Of a stretch of DNA of 36,883 nucleotides, positions 13,622 to 20,827 are shown piece after piece. Source of the DNA: a virus; the IMG/VR virus record IMGVR_UViG_3300031772_000126, positions 1-36,883 of that record. One strand, given 5' to 3'. The position numbers were made by a program, and so were the translations under genes. The notes beneath the pieces were generated by a model, which searched no databases, was not told the origin of the DNA, and saw only the letters and a list, made by a program, of their open reading frames with translations. The stretch's first letter is position 1. Every line of letters starts with the position of its first letter.

Positions 13622-13999
13622 ATGTCCTCCTTGACAGGGCCGGGTGGCATGGTATTTGTGCCGGCTGGTTCGTTGGCCTTTGGTCCGCCTGGGACCGCCC
13701 CGGCGGGTTTGAAAATCCTGGTGTACATGCCCCGCGGGAACCGCAACGGAGTGCCGGTTCGACGCGGGAATTGTGTTTACAGGATTCGCCATGGCCAACG
13801 GAGTGGCAAGCAAAACGAAGCACCTTGTGCCCGGCCGCACACCGGGCATCGCGCCGGACCGGTACTCCCGCCCGCGTCTGCGACGCCCGCGTGGGGGGGG
13901 GGAAAGTTGCCAGTTGCCAGTTGCCAGTTGCCGGAACGCATCCCCGGCGCCGGGCATCGCGGCCGCCCGGTCATCCCAGATACTTGCTCAATGCGATAA
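13622..13999 (+). CDS. Doubtful small ORF, about 60 credible residues
   Basis: From ATG 13622 the frame reads MSSLTGPGGMVFVPAGSLAF and continues sensibly to about residue 60 (LVYMPRGNRNGVPV, NCVYRIRHGQ). It then turns into repeat-derived sequence. There is no Shine-Dalgarno. A second short frame starts at ATG 13791 (MANGVASKTKHLVPG) with acagga upstream. Both run into a G10 tract and a heptad array. Otherwise the 13549-13970 gap holds only these, so coding here is uncertain. Confidence 0.25.
   Translation: MSSLTGPGGMVFVPAGSLAFGPPGTAPAGLKILVYMPRGNRNGVPVRRGNCVYRIRHGQRSGKQNEAPCARPHTGHRAGPVLPPASATPAWGGGKLPVASCQLPERIPGAGHRGRPVIPDTCSMR
13893..13902. repeat. G10 homopolymer
   Basis: Ten consecutive G on the plus strand, inside the two doubtful overlapping frames and directly before a heptad array. 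Long G tracts are slippage-prone. Confidence 0.8.
13905..13933. repeat. Heptanucleotide array 10 (GTTGCCA on +)
   Basis: Four heptads (gttgcca x3, gttgccg) lie about 40 nt beyond the stop of the minus-strand zinc-ribbon gene, just after a G10 tract. Confidence 0.85.
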
Positions 14000-14273
14000 T
14001 CACCAGATCACGCAGGCTGATGCCGTCCGTGATCGCGCGATGTTTGGCCTGGTCCCAGAGGCCCTGGGGCATATCCCGGATCTTGCAATCGGACGTGTCG
14101 TTATCCGCCCGGAACATCCGCTTGGCGATGCCCATGGCGTTGACGGATTTCCCGGCCGCGTGGCCGGCGTCCAGCTCGGCGCGCACATCCACCGCGCAGG
14201 AGCGGCAGAGCAACGCCCCGCCAATCCCGAACCCGCCCTTAACGTCCGTCCCGCATGCGTCACAGAGTCGCAT
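13971..14273 (-). CDS. Zinc-ribbon / ribbon-helix-helix-like protein, 100 aa
   Basis: It starts at 14273 with a GGAGA Shine-Dalgarno abutting a GC-rich palindrome. CDAC (4-7) and CRSC (23-26) make a zinc ribbon. The C-terminal 35 residues (IRDMPQGLWDQAKHRAITDG, then ISLRDLVIIALSKYL) look like a ribbon-helix-helix: beta strand, helix, turn, helix. Together these suggest a small DNA-binding regulator. It is the last gene of a three-gene leftward operon and ends opposite the rightward repressor unit. Confidence 0.65.
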   Translation of the reverse strand: MRLCDACGTDVKGGFGIGGALLCRSCAVDVRAELDAGHAAGKSVNAMGIAKRMFRADNDTSDCKIRDMPQGLWDQAKHRAITDGISLRDLVIIALSKYLG

Positions 14274-14281
14274 GATAAGCT

Positions 14282-14307
14282 CGTTTCTCCGGCCCGCGGG
14301 CCGGGGT
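14282..14307. repeat. Palindromic linker copy 1
   Basis: A 26-bp sequence containing the 16-bp palindrome CCGGCCCGCGGGCCGG (14289-14304). It links the stop of the 95-aa gene to the start of the zinc-ribbon gene. A copy lies at 14603-14628. Confidence 0.85.
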
Positions 14308-14594
14308 CAATGTGGGGGGAGATTGCACGGCCCAGGTCTCACGCCTGCGGCGGCGCACTGGGCAACAGTCGCGTGGATCATCACCTCGCGGTGCCTGGCG
14401 ATGTACGCCTCAACGCGCCATTTCTCCGGCCCGCGCTGTTCTATCTTGATCTTGCGTCCCTTGTCGCGTTGCGCCGAGGCGACCGACTCGGCTTGTTCGG
14501 CGCTCGCACAGTTGGCGACAAAGCGCCACTTCCCGCCCCCGGTGATCGTGGAATGCCGTGCCCAGTTGCCAGCGTTGGTTTTCGACAGTCGCAT
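14307..14594 (-). CDS. Hypothetical protein, 95 aa
   Basis: The start at 14594 follows the second copy of the palindromic linker, which supplies GGAGA. The protein begins MRLSKTNAGNWARHST and is basic. It has a beta-strand/helix/beta-strand pattern: KWRFVANCASAEQAESVASA, then KIKIEQRGPEKWRVEAYI. No membrane segment or metal motif is seen. It is the middle gene of the leftward three-gene operon. No family recognised. Confidence 0.55.
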   Translation of the reverse strand: MRLSKTNAGNWARHSTITGGGKWRFVANCASAEQAESVASAQRDKGRKIKIEQRGPEKWRVEAYIARHREVMIHATVAQCAAAGVRPGPCNLPPH

Positions 14595-14602
14595 GACATT
14601 TC

Positions 14603-14628
14603 CGTTTCTCCGGCCCGCGGGCCGGGGT
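14603..14628. repeat. Palindromic linker copy 2
   Basis: Identical 26-bp linker with the palindrome at 14610-14625. It lies between the stop of the 109-aa gene and the 95-aa gene. Confidence 0.85.
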
Positions 14629-14957
14629 TAAAAGGCCGAATCCGCCCGATCCATCTCCTCGGTCAACGTCAGCCCGCGCCGCGAACGGTACTCAGGCAAT
14701 GGGGCCCCCGCCGGCGCGTCCTCGCCGACGGTGATGGTCCGGGCAACGCCGTCCGCGATCACCTGGCGAATGACCTGCTCGACGGCATGGCAGTCGGCGC
14801 AATCCGGCAAAAACGTCCCATCCCATGTGATCCGATCCGATCCATCCGCGTTGCCGGCGATCCCGCCGAATGCCGAGAGGGGAGAGTGGCGGTCCGTGAG
14901 CCGGTAGCCGTCCGCGTCGTACCGGTTGCCCCTGCTGATTGTCAGGTCGTGTCTCAT
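14628..14957 (-). CDS. Hypothetical protein, 109 aa, first gene of second leftward operon
   Basis: The start at 14957 has caggaga eight bases upstream and lies about 24 nt from the predicted transcription start. The protein has a polar N-terminus (MRHDLTISRGNRYDADGYRL), a CADC motif in the middle, a helix (AVEQVIRQVIADGVARTI) and an acidic C-terminus. No family is recognised. Its promoter carries a strong operator-like near-palindrome, so expression is probably switched by a repressor. Confidence 0.55.
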   Translation of the reverse strand: MRHDLTISRGNRYDADGYRLTDRHSPLSAFGGIAGNADGSDRITWDGTFLPDCADCHAVEQVIRQVIADGVARTITVGEDAPAGAPLPEYRSRRGLTLTEEMDRADSAF

Positions 14958-14987
14958 TGTCGTCTCCTGGTTAATGGTCATGAGTAT

Positions 14988-15016
14988 AGTGTACACCGTG
15001 GTGACCATGGTGTCAA
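14988..15016 (-). promoter_or_regulatory. Second leftward promoter with 19-bp operator
   Basis: The minus strand has TTGACA (15016-15011), 17-nt spacer and TACACT (14993-14988). The spacer is occupied by CACCATGGTCACCACGGTG (14994-15012), a 19-bp inverted repeat with 16 of 19 positions symmetric. A protein bound there would block RNA polymerase. The -35 context CCCCTTGACAC matches the early promoter. Confidence 0.7.
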
Positions 15017-15130
15017 GGGGATAATTGAAAAAATCGGAGAGAACTCCGGGCTGGGTGTAAGTCCTATGGCGGGCGTGAGTTATGAGCGGTTGGCAGCTGG
15101 CGGGCCGCAGCCGCCGCTGGGGAGGGCCGC

Positions 15131-15622
15131 ATGAAACTCGCATTCTACCTCGCCGAAAACGGCACGTTTTTTGATAAACTCATCGCCTGGTGGAGCGGGC
15201 TGTTCAAGGGCGGAGCACGATTCTCCCACGTCGAGCTGGTGATCGGAGAGCCGGAGGGCGAACCGCCGCTCTGCTTCTCCTCCTCCCCCCGCGATGGCGG
15301 CGTGCGAACGAAACACATCGACCTGAGCAGCGGACATTGGGAAATCGTGGATGTCCCCGTCCTCGAACGCGAGTACGTGATCATCCTCAGGGCCGTCAAT
15401 GCCATGGCCAATGCTGGATTGAAATACGACTGGGCGGGCGTCCTCGGATTCGCCCTGCCCTGGTGCGGCCAGGATGGGCAGAGATGGTTCTGCTCCGAGG
15501 TTGTGCTGTTCGTCCTGCAGACCGCCGGAGTCCTGCCGGGGCGAAGGCCCTCCGGCGTGTCGCCGTCCAGACTCTATCAACTGGACACGGGCATGTGGCC
15601 GGGAAAGAAAGGGGATCGATGA
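15131..15622 (+). CDS. Permuted NlpC/P60-like (YiiX-type) hydrolase, probable lysis or entry enzyme
   Basis: 163 aa with ggggagg upstream. Motifs of the circularly permuted papain-like fold are visible: RFSHVELVIG (His33, Glu35) near the start, KYDWAGVLGF (99-108), and WFCSEVV with the likely nucleophile Cys121. Such enzymes cleave amide bonds in peptidoglycan or other substrates. There is no signal peptide. It is the first late gene and occupies the position of the Mu lysozyme gene, so an endolysin-like role is likely; a head-carried or processing hydrolase is possible. The stop overlaps the next start. Confidence 0.7.
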   Translation: MKLAFYLAENGTFFDKLIAWWSGLFKGGARFSHVELVIGEPEGEPPLCFSSSPRDGGVRTKHIDLSSGHWEIVDVPVLEREYVIILRAVNAMANAGLKYDWAGVLGFALPWCGQDGQRWFCSEVVLFVLQTAGVLPGRRPSGVSPSRLYQLDTGMWPGKKGDR

Positions 15623-16146
15623 GCTTAATAGTTGCCAGTTGTCAGTTGCCGGTTGCCAGTGGTCAGTGGCCGGTGGCCGTGCTCGATGGGCTGGGCATCA
15701 CTCTGTCCATCATCCAGTTCGCGCTCTCGATCGGGATGGCGATCGCGCTGGCCTGGGTGGCGAGCAAAACCCGCAAGATCGAAACCCTCGAAGAGAAGCT
15801 CGAGGAAACCACCAGCCGGCTCGTGGACACGAAACTCGTCGCCGCCATGGCGGAGCTGCGCATCACCATCGCGGGCCTGGCTGAACAAGTGAAACACATC
15901 GCCGGCCGCCTCGAACGCGGGGACGATAAATTCGAGCAACTGGGCGATGGCAGGCAAACCCTGGAACTGAGACTGCTGTCGAAGATCGGCGACCTGAAAG
16001 ACTTTGTGCGAGAGAACTGCGCCAGCAAGGGCGATTTTGACTCGCTCTCCAAGCGATTCGCGGAGCTGCAGGTCGTTGTGGCTGGAACCGAAGCGGCGCG
16101 TTGCGAGAGGGAAGCGGCACGCTGCGAAAGGGAGAGTGGCGCATGA
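15619..16146 (+). CDS. Mu gp25-like (DUF2730-like) membrane coiled-coil protein, 175 aa
   Basis: The ATG at 15619 overlaps the preceding stop (ATGA). Residues 4-20 are encoded by a heptad array (VASCQLPVASGQWPVA). A transmembrane helix follows at 24-48 (GLGITLSIIQFALSIGMAIA). A long coiled coil runs from about 50 to 105 (KTRKIETLEEKLEETTSRL). One hydrophobic helix then coiled coil, between the lysis enzyme and a winged-helix gene before the small terminase, is what Mu gp25-type proteins look like. The role is unknown in Mu. The repeat-derived N-terminus suggests the start was extended by repeat insertion. Confidence 0.65.
   Translation: MSLIVASCQLPVASGQWPVAVLDGLGITLSIIQFALSIGMAIALAWVASKTRKIETLEEKLEETTSRLVDTKLVAAMAELRITIAGLAEQVKHIAGRLERGDDKFEQLGDGRQTLELRLLSKIGDLKDFVRENCASKGDFDSLSKRFAELQVVVAGTEAARCEREAARCERESGA
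15630..15680. repeat. Heptanucleotide array 11 (GTTGCCA on +), inside a CDS
   Basis: Six or seven increasingly degenerate heptads, translated in frame as the N-terminus of the gp25-like protein. Confidence 0.85.
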
Positions 16147-16490
16147 TCGACTTTGAAGCCGCCAACCTCGCACGCGACGCGCGACTGCGATTCCGCATTC
16201 TCCGCGTCCTCAACGAGTGCCGACCGATCTCCCTGCGCGGCATGCAGATCAAGGACATCCTGGCCAGCGCCGCTGGAAAGGACGAAATCGAGGATGAACA
16301 ACACGTGGTGCGGCTCCTCACCGACCTGAGCAACGGTGGATACATCGTGGTCGAGGACAAACGCACGCGCACGCGGGAGGAACTGGGCCTGGGATTCATG
16401 GATTGCTGCGTCACCATCAAAGGAACTCGGTTTATTTCGGGCGCCGCGCCGCCCGATGCGCTCATCGCCGATGGAAGGATTGTGAAGTAA
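16143..16490 (+). CDS. Mu gp26-position winged-helix protein, 115 aa
   Basis: The ATG at 16143 overlaps the previous stop. The protein has an N-terminal helical part (ARLRFRILRVLNECRPISLR) and EQHVVRLLTDLSNGGYIVVE, the recognition helix and wing of a winged-helix fold. An ending of the type V.IKG..FI.G..P.D follows. Similar small winged-helix proteins precede the small terminase gene in Mu-like phages. No function is established. The order supports a shared ancestral late cassette. Confidence 0.6.
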   Translation: MIDFEAANLARDARLRFRILRVLNECRPISLRGMQIKDILASAAGKDEIEDEQHVVRLLTDLSNGGYIVVEDKRTRTREELGLGFMDCCVTIKGTRFISGAAPPDALIADGRIVK

Positions 16491-16493
16491 CCG

Positions 16494-17015
16494 ATGTCCA
16501 GGCACTTCAAAGTCGACGAGTTCCTGCAGACGAAGACGCCCGAAGAGCGGGCGGAATACGATGCGATCGCGCGCGACGCGCGCACGACCGTGGACGCCGC
16601 ACAGGCCTGGCTGGTCGAGCATGGCTATGACGGAAGCCGGCACTCAACGGCGAACCATAAAAAGAGCTTCGATGAGGTGCTGAAGGGCGTTCGCCGCTCC
16701 GCCGAAATGGCCTCGAGCTTCGGTCAGGTCCTCAGGGAGGGCGGCACGGAGCACATCAATGAGGCGGTACTCGGCCGCTTCCAGCAGCTCCTCATGGGCA
16801 AGCTCATGGAGATGGAGGCGGAGGACGCCGATACCGGCGATCTGCTCAAGCTGGCCATGTCCGTCCGCCAGACCATCGGCTCGGCGAAGGACCTCCGGAA
16901 GATGCTGGCGGAGAAGTTCGAACAGGAAATGACCGCGGAGGCGCAGAAACGAACGGATCGGACCATCACCCCCGAACAGATCGCCGACGCACGAAAACGG
17001 ATTTTTGGCTGCTGA
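16494..17015 (+). CDS. Small terminase / Mu gp27-like (DUF3486) protein
   Basis: 173 aa starting 3 nt after the previous stop. It matches the DUF3486 pattern: a short N-terminal recognition part (HFKVDEFLQTKTPEERAEYD), a helix near WLVEHGYDGSRHSTANHKKS, a long central helix, then LLKLAMSVRQTIGSAKDLRK. In Mu gp27 is the presumed small terminase subunit that recognises the packaging site with gp28. Its place directly before the large terminase supports this. Confidence 0.75.
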   Translation: MSRHFKVDEFLQTKTPEERAEYDAIARDARTTVDAAQAWLVEHGYDGSRHSTANHKKSFDEVLKGVRRSAEMASSFGQVLREGGTEHINEAVLGRFQQLLMGKLMEMEAEDADTGDLLKLAMSVRQTIGSAKDLRKMLAEKFEQEMTAEAQKRTDRTITPEQIADARKRIFGC

Positions 17016-17018
17016 ACC

Positions 17019-18539
17019 ATGCTCGCAACCGCCATTGCCAACCCGCCCCCCCTGCCCTCCCCGGCCGACGCCGATAACGGCGAGTCGATGATCACGCTCG
17101 ATCCGACTCAGCGGACGTTCTTCCTCAATCAGTCCAGAGTCATCGCCGCGTGCTGGCACCGCCAAAAGGGCAAAGATTTCGCGACGGCCGCCAAGGCCGC
17201 CACCAGTGCCATCGAGACCAGACGGAACTGGTACATCGTCTCCCTCACCCAGCGCCAGGCGGATGCGACGTTCGCAAAGTGTGTCAAGGCCGCCGAGGCA
17301 TACAAAGAAGTGTTCAAACTCCAGGGGCCGATCGCCTTCGATTCCCGCGATTACGTCGAGTACGACAAGTGGATCGACGAGAAATTCAAGTGGAAAACGC
17401 GAGAGATCATCTTCCCCGGCGGCGGCACCGTCGTCTCCCTCCCCGGGCGCGATCCCGACACCCTGGCCGGGTACACGGGCAACATCATCTTCACGGAATT
17501 CGGCCTGTTTCCGGGCGGCGGCTACGACCACTGGCGAGTCGTCTTCCCCATGACCACGCGGGGGTTCCAGTGCCTGGCCATCTCCACCCCGCGCGGCAGA
17601 AATACGAAGTTCTTCGAGCTGGTCAACAACCCCACGCTCTACAGCGTTTCCTTCTGCGACATCCACAAGTCGGTGGCGGAGGATGGATACGTTCTCGAGG
17701 ACAACAACGGCAAGCCGTGTACGATCGATGAGTTCCAACGGATCTACGCCGACGACGTGGGATTCCAGCGGGAATACGAGTGCCAGTTCACCGGCGACCT
17801 GCAGACGCTCATCAAGTGGGCGGAGCTGATGGCCGCTGGCGAACTGGGGCGGGATGAACCGTTTGATTATCTGCGCGTCGAAGGCGACGCGGGCTGGGTC
17901 GACTCCTTTTTCGCGCAGGCCAGGTCGCTGAGGGCCCCGCTGGAAATCGGCTGGGACGTCGCTCGCACGGGCGATCTGGCGGCCGTGTGGTGCAATGTTG
18001 CGACCGGCGGAGGCGGGGCCGACGGACGGGGGCGCAGATCATTGCGGTATCTGGTGATCCTGCACAACACGTCGTTTGCCCTGCAACGCCACGTGATCCA
18101 GCGGGCCATGGACGCCCGCGGCTGGGGATCCGGCGTGGGAGCCGGCGACGCCACGGGCCTGGGCATGAGCGACAACGAGGCGCTGGAGGCGATGTACCGC
18201 GGCCGCTGGGAGTCTGTCAATTTCTCGCCCGCTCGCAAGAGCGAACTGGCCGCGGTCGGACTGGCCGCGTACCGCGACAGGAACCAGGCGATCCCGTCGC
18301 TGAACGGGCCGCACAAGTTCATCGCCACCGACCTGTACGCGGTGCAGCGGGTCTGCGACGCGGAGGGCAATGAGAATGATCTGGAGAAGCGGCTGAAGGT
18401 CACCGAGGGCGAGAACCCGCTGGCCGAAGAATCACACTGCGACATCGCGTATGCGAATTTCCTGTCCCTGCGAGCGGGTAGCAAGCACGCGGCGCCGCCG
18501 CTGCCGCCGCCGATGCGATTTAAACCGGTGGGAATGTAA
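17019..18539 (+). CDS. Large terminase subunit, Mu gp28-like
   Basis: 506 aa. The ATPase half has a degenerate Walker A at 48-53 (RQKGKD) and a Walker B-like IIFTEF (155-160). The catalytic Glu is kept but the preceding Asp is replaced by Thr. STPRGR (189-194) resembles a coupling motif. The nuclease half has the acidic triad candidates D312 (GWDVARTGD), D376 (GAGDATG) and D474 (HCDIAY). This motor packages DNA by a headful mechanism in Mu-like phages, cutting into flanking host DNA. The start at 17019 lacks a clear Shine-Dalgarno; an in-frame ATG at 17088 is possible. The last base overlaps the portal start. Confidence 0.88.
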   Translation: MLATAIANPPPLPSPADADNGESMITLDPTQRTFFLNQSRVIAACWHRQKGKDFATAAKAATSAIETRRNWYIVSLTQRQADATFAKCVKAAEAYKEVFKLQGPIAFDSRDYVEYDKWIDEKFKWKTREIIFPGGGTVVSLPGRDPDTLAGYTGNIIFTEFGLFPGGGYDHWRVVFPMTTRGFQCLAISTPRGRNTKFFELVNNPTLYSVSFCDIHKSVAEDGYVLEDNNGKPCTIDEFQRIYADDVGFQREYECQFTGDLQTLIKWAELMAAGELGRDEPFDYLRVEGDAGWVDSFFAQARSLRAPLEIGWDVARTGDLAAVWCNVATGGGGADGRGRRSLRYLVILHNTSFALQRHVIQRAMDARGWGSGVGAGDATGLGMSDNEALEAMYRGRWESVNFSPARKSELAAVGLAAYRDRNQAIPSLNGPHKFIATDLYAVQRVCDAEGNENDLEKRLKVTEGENPLAEESHCDIAYANFLSLRAGSKHAAPPLPPPMRFKPVGM

Positions 18540-20092
18540 TGCAATTGATCCCGCCCATCCCGAGAGTCTGGCAACACGCCGCCGGCAACTACCAGGCCAT
18601 GGGACACTCCGCATACGCCGCGTTCCTCACGCAGGATCAGAAAGTCCGACTGGAACGCGTACGCCAGGCCCGCCTGCTCAAGAGCGGAAAACACTTCGAG
18701 TACTTCATCGGCGAAGGGCGAACCCAGTTCCCGTTCCCGCCCCTGGAAACGGTGTCGGGTGAAGTCATCCCCGTGTACGTCACCGTGAACTTCCCCGGGT
18801 TGATCTCCGAAACCACCGCTGACCTGCTCCTGGGCGATGATCCGATCCTGCGCGTCGATGACGAAATCCAGCAGGCCAAGCTGACCGAGCTGGTCGAAAG
18901 CGCGTCGCTGGCGGAGCTGCTCCACGACGCCGCTGAGGATTGCTCCGCCGAGGGTGAGGCCTTCCTGGAAGCGGCCGTCGATGACACCGAGGGCGTGGGA
19001 CGCGTGGTCATTAAACGCGTTCCCGCTGATGAGATTTTCCCCGAGGGCGATCCGGGGCCGGACCGCCAGTACCGCAGATATGTCCGCTACTCGCTGCGCA
19101 ACGCGGGCACGGAGAAGACGCCCATCTGGGTGCTGCTGGAAAGCCGATACCTCGTCGGATCCATCACCCGTACGGTCTGGCAATTGGACGACGCCGGAAA
19201 ACGCGGACCCGAACTGGACATCGCCGCGTGGAACAACCTCGACGCCGGCCAGCCGCCGGTCCCGCCCGTGACGCCCACGGGAATCAGCCGCAACACCATC
19301 ACCTGGATTCCCAACCGCCTGTCCGGCGATAACCCGGTCAGCGATTATGACCGCCTGCTGTCCCTGCTGGACACGGTCGCCGCCAAGTATTCGCAACTCG
19401 CCCGCATGATGGCGATGCACGCCGACCCCTCCATGTATTTCCTCCCGGGATCGTTCGATGCCAACGGCAAAATCCGCACGAACAACAAGGCGTGGCCCGC
19501 CAGCTCCAAAGACGAGGCGCCTGGGTACATCACGTTCGACGGGCAGTGCGAGGCGGCCCTCCGCGATCGCGCCGCCGCTGAACGCATCCTCCTCATCACC
19601 GCGCGCATGAGCCCGGCCCTGCTGGGCCTCAAGGAAGGCGCCGCCGCAACCTCCTGGAAAACCCTGCGGCTGGAGTCGAACAATACCCTCGCCATGATCC
19701 GCGGCAAGTCCCGCATCTGGGCACCGCGAATCCGCCGGCTCCTCTCCGTCGCCCAGGACCTCCAGCAGACCCTCCCCGGCGAACGATTCGACCGCTACCC
19801 CATCGCCTGCGAAATCCGCGATGGAATCCCCGTCGACGACAACGAGCAGGCTAACACCATCGCCACCCTCCTCTCCGTCGGCGCGCTCTCCCGCAAACGC
19901 GCGGTGCGGATGCAACTGGTGGATGAGGCCGCCACGGCGGAGGAAGTGGCGCAGATCGAACTCGAGGAGGCAGAGCGGTCCGCCCGCAATACCCCGGCGA
20001 TCCTGCTGGGGCGGCCGGCGGATCTGCCCGCCAATGACGCCGGGGAGGAAGTTGGCAGTGATCAGTTGCCAGTTGCCAGTGAAGAGGAATGA
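18539..20092 (+). CDS. Portal protein, SPP1 gp6-like
   Basis: 517 aa. The sequence fits the SPP1 gp6-type portal family rather than the DUF935 (Mu gp29) type. It has the N-terminal VNFPGLISETTADLLLGDDP segment, LLHDAAEDCSAEGEAFLEAA, the wing-stem region with DYDRLLSLLDTVAAKYSQL, SPALLGLKEGAAATSWKTLR, and a long C-terminal helix. The portal forms the dodecameric DNA channel and docks the terminase. The last dozen residues (DQLPVASEEE) come from a heptad DNA repeat. It overlaps the next gene (ATGA). A gp6-type portal joined to Mu-type terminase indicates module exchange. Confidence 0.85.
   Translation: MQLIPPIPRVWQHAAGNYQAMGHSAYAAFLTQDQKVRLERVRQARLLKSGKHFEYFIGEGRTQFPFPPLETVSGEVIPVYVTVNFPGLISETTADLLLGDDPILRVDDEIQQAKLTELVESASLAELLHDAAEDCSAEGEAFLEAAVDDTEGVGRVVIKRVPADEIFPEGDPGPDRQYRRYVRYSLRNAGTEKTPIWVLLESRYLVGSITRTVWQLDDAGKRGPELDIAAWNNLDAGQPPVPPVTPTGISRNTITWIPNRLSGDNPVSDYDRLLSLLDTVAAKYSQLARMMAMHADPSMYFLPGSFDANGKIRTNNKAWPASSKDEAPGYITFDGQCEAALRDRAAAERILLITARMSPALLGLKEGAAATSWKTLRLESNNTLAMIRGKSRIWAPRIRRLLSVAQDLQQTLPGERFDRYPIACEIRDGIPVDDNEQANTIATLLSVGALSRKRAVRMQLVDEAATAEEVAQIELEEAERSARNTPAILLGRPADLPANDAGEEVGSDQLPVASEEE
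20051..20080. repeat. Heptanucleotide array 12 (GTTGCCA on +), at CDS end
   Basis: Four heptads (gttggca, gtgatca, gttgcca, gttgcca) are read in frame as the C-terminus of the portal protein and supply the spacing to the next gene's Shine-Dalgarno. Confidence 0.8.
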
Positions 20093-20766
20093 CGATGGGA
20101 ACGTGGACGAATTTTTTTAAACGCTCGCCGATAACCGGCGGCGGAAAGGACGCCTATATGGCAGAGCCAAACGCTCCCGCCACACCGCCGGCGGCTAGTG
20201 GCGGACCCCCCTCCTCTCCCGTGGATGTGGAGGCATTGAAGACGGAGCTTCGGACTGAGTTCGCATCCGCGATCGCCGAGGCCATGAAGCCCGTTGGCGT
20301 GGGACTGGCGGAACTCCAGAAGGGCCAGCAGGCCCTCGCGGAGGCCGCTGGGAAGGCGATCAGGCCCGAAGACGTGCAGAAGGCGGTGGCCGAGGCGGTC
20401 AAGGCCCAGACGGCCGTACAGGCCGCGGATGCCGCCAAGGCGACGTTCATCGCGGCCAAGCTCACGGGCGTCCCCGCCGCCTACTACGCGAAACTCGGGG
20501 CCGACCCCGCCAAGTGGCCCGCTGAGGAACAAGCCATCCGCGCGGAACTCCAGGCGGACCTGGCCAAGCTGGGGGTCAAGGCCACTCCTGTGGATGGGGC
20601 CGCCGGAACGGCTGGGGCGGGGAAACCCGGACAGGCGGTCGATACCTCGAAACTCTCGGCCGTCCAGCTCATGGAGCTTGGGCTCGGTGAGTCCAGCCCC
20701 ATTGGGGCCTCGGCCCGCGCGGCGACCGCGGCGGCGGAAACGGCCCCAACAACGCCGGCGAAGTAA
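20089..20766 (+). CDS. Scaffold-like protein, 225 aa
   Basis: The ATG at 20089 (gaagagga upstream) overlaps the portal stop; ATGs at 20095 and 20158 are alternatives. The protein is Ala/Pro/Glu/Lys-rich. A long amphipathic helix spans about residues 45-120 (VEALKTELRTEFASAIAEAM, LAELQKGQQALAEAAGKAI). The C-terminus is disordered and Ala-rich. Composition, length and placement between portal and major capsid fit a scaffolding protein. No protease motif is visible, so a separate maturation protease is absent from this position. Confidence 0.6.
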   Translation: MTMGTWTNFFKRSPITGGGKDAYMAEPNAPATPPAASGGPPSSPVDVEALKTELRTEFASAIAEAMKPVGVGLAELQKGQQALAEAAGKAIRPEDVQKAVAEAVKAQTAVQAADAAKATFIAAKLTGVPAAYYAKLGADPAKWPAEEQAIRAELQADLAKLGVKATPVDGAAGTAGAGKPGQAVDTSKLSAVQLMELGLGESSPIGASARAATAAAETAPTTPAK

Positions 20767-20769
20767 GCG

Positions 20770-20803
20770 ACGGAATGCGGGGGAGCAACGGAATGCGGGG
20801 GGA
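20770..20803. repeat. Short direct repeat before capsid gene
   Basis: The sequence acggaatgcggggg occurs twice in a row in the 61-nt gap between the scaffold-like and capsid genes, followed by a good aaaggaaagga ribosome-binding site. Significance unknown. Confidence 0.6.
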
Positions 20804-20827
20804 TGAACGAAAGGAAAGGAATCTGAT

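Noticed and set aside
13773-15134. 453-codon plus-strand open frame
   Set aside because: Antisense to three minus-strand genes with zinc-ribbon and RHH-like features, own promoter and Shine-Dalgarnos. Only the first few dozen codons could be real.
17867-19915. 682-codon minus-strand open frame
   Set aside because: Antisense to terminase and portal genes. Composition is that of high-GC shadow.
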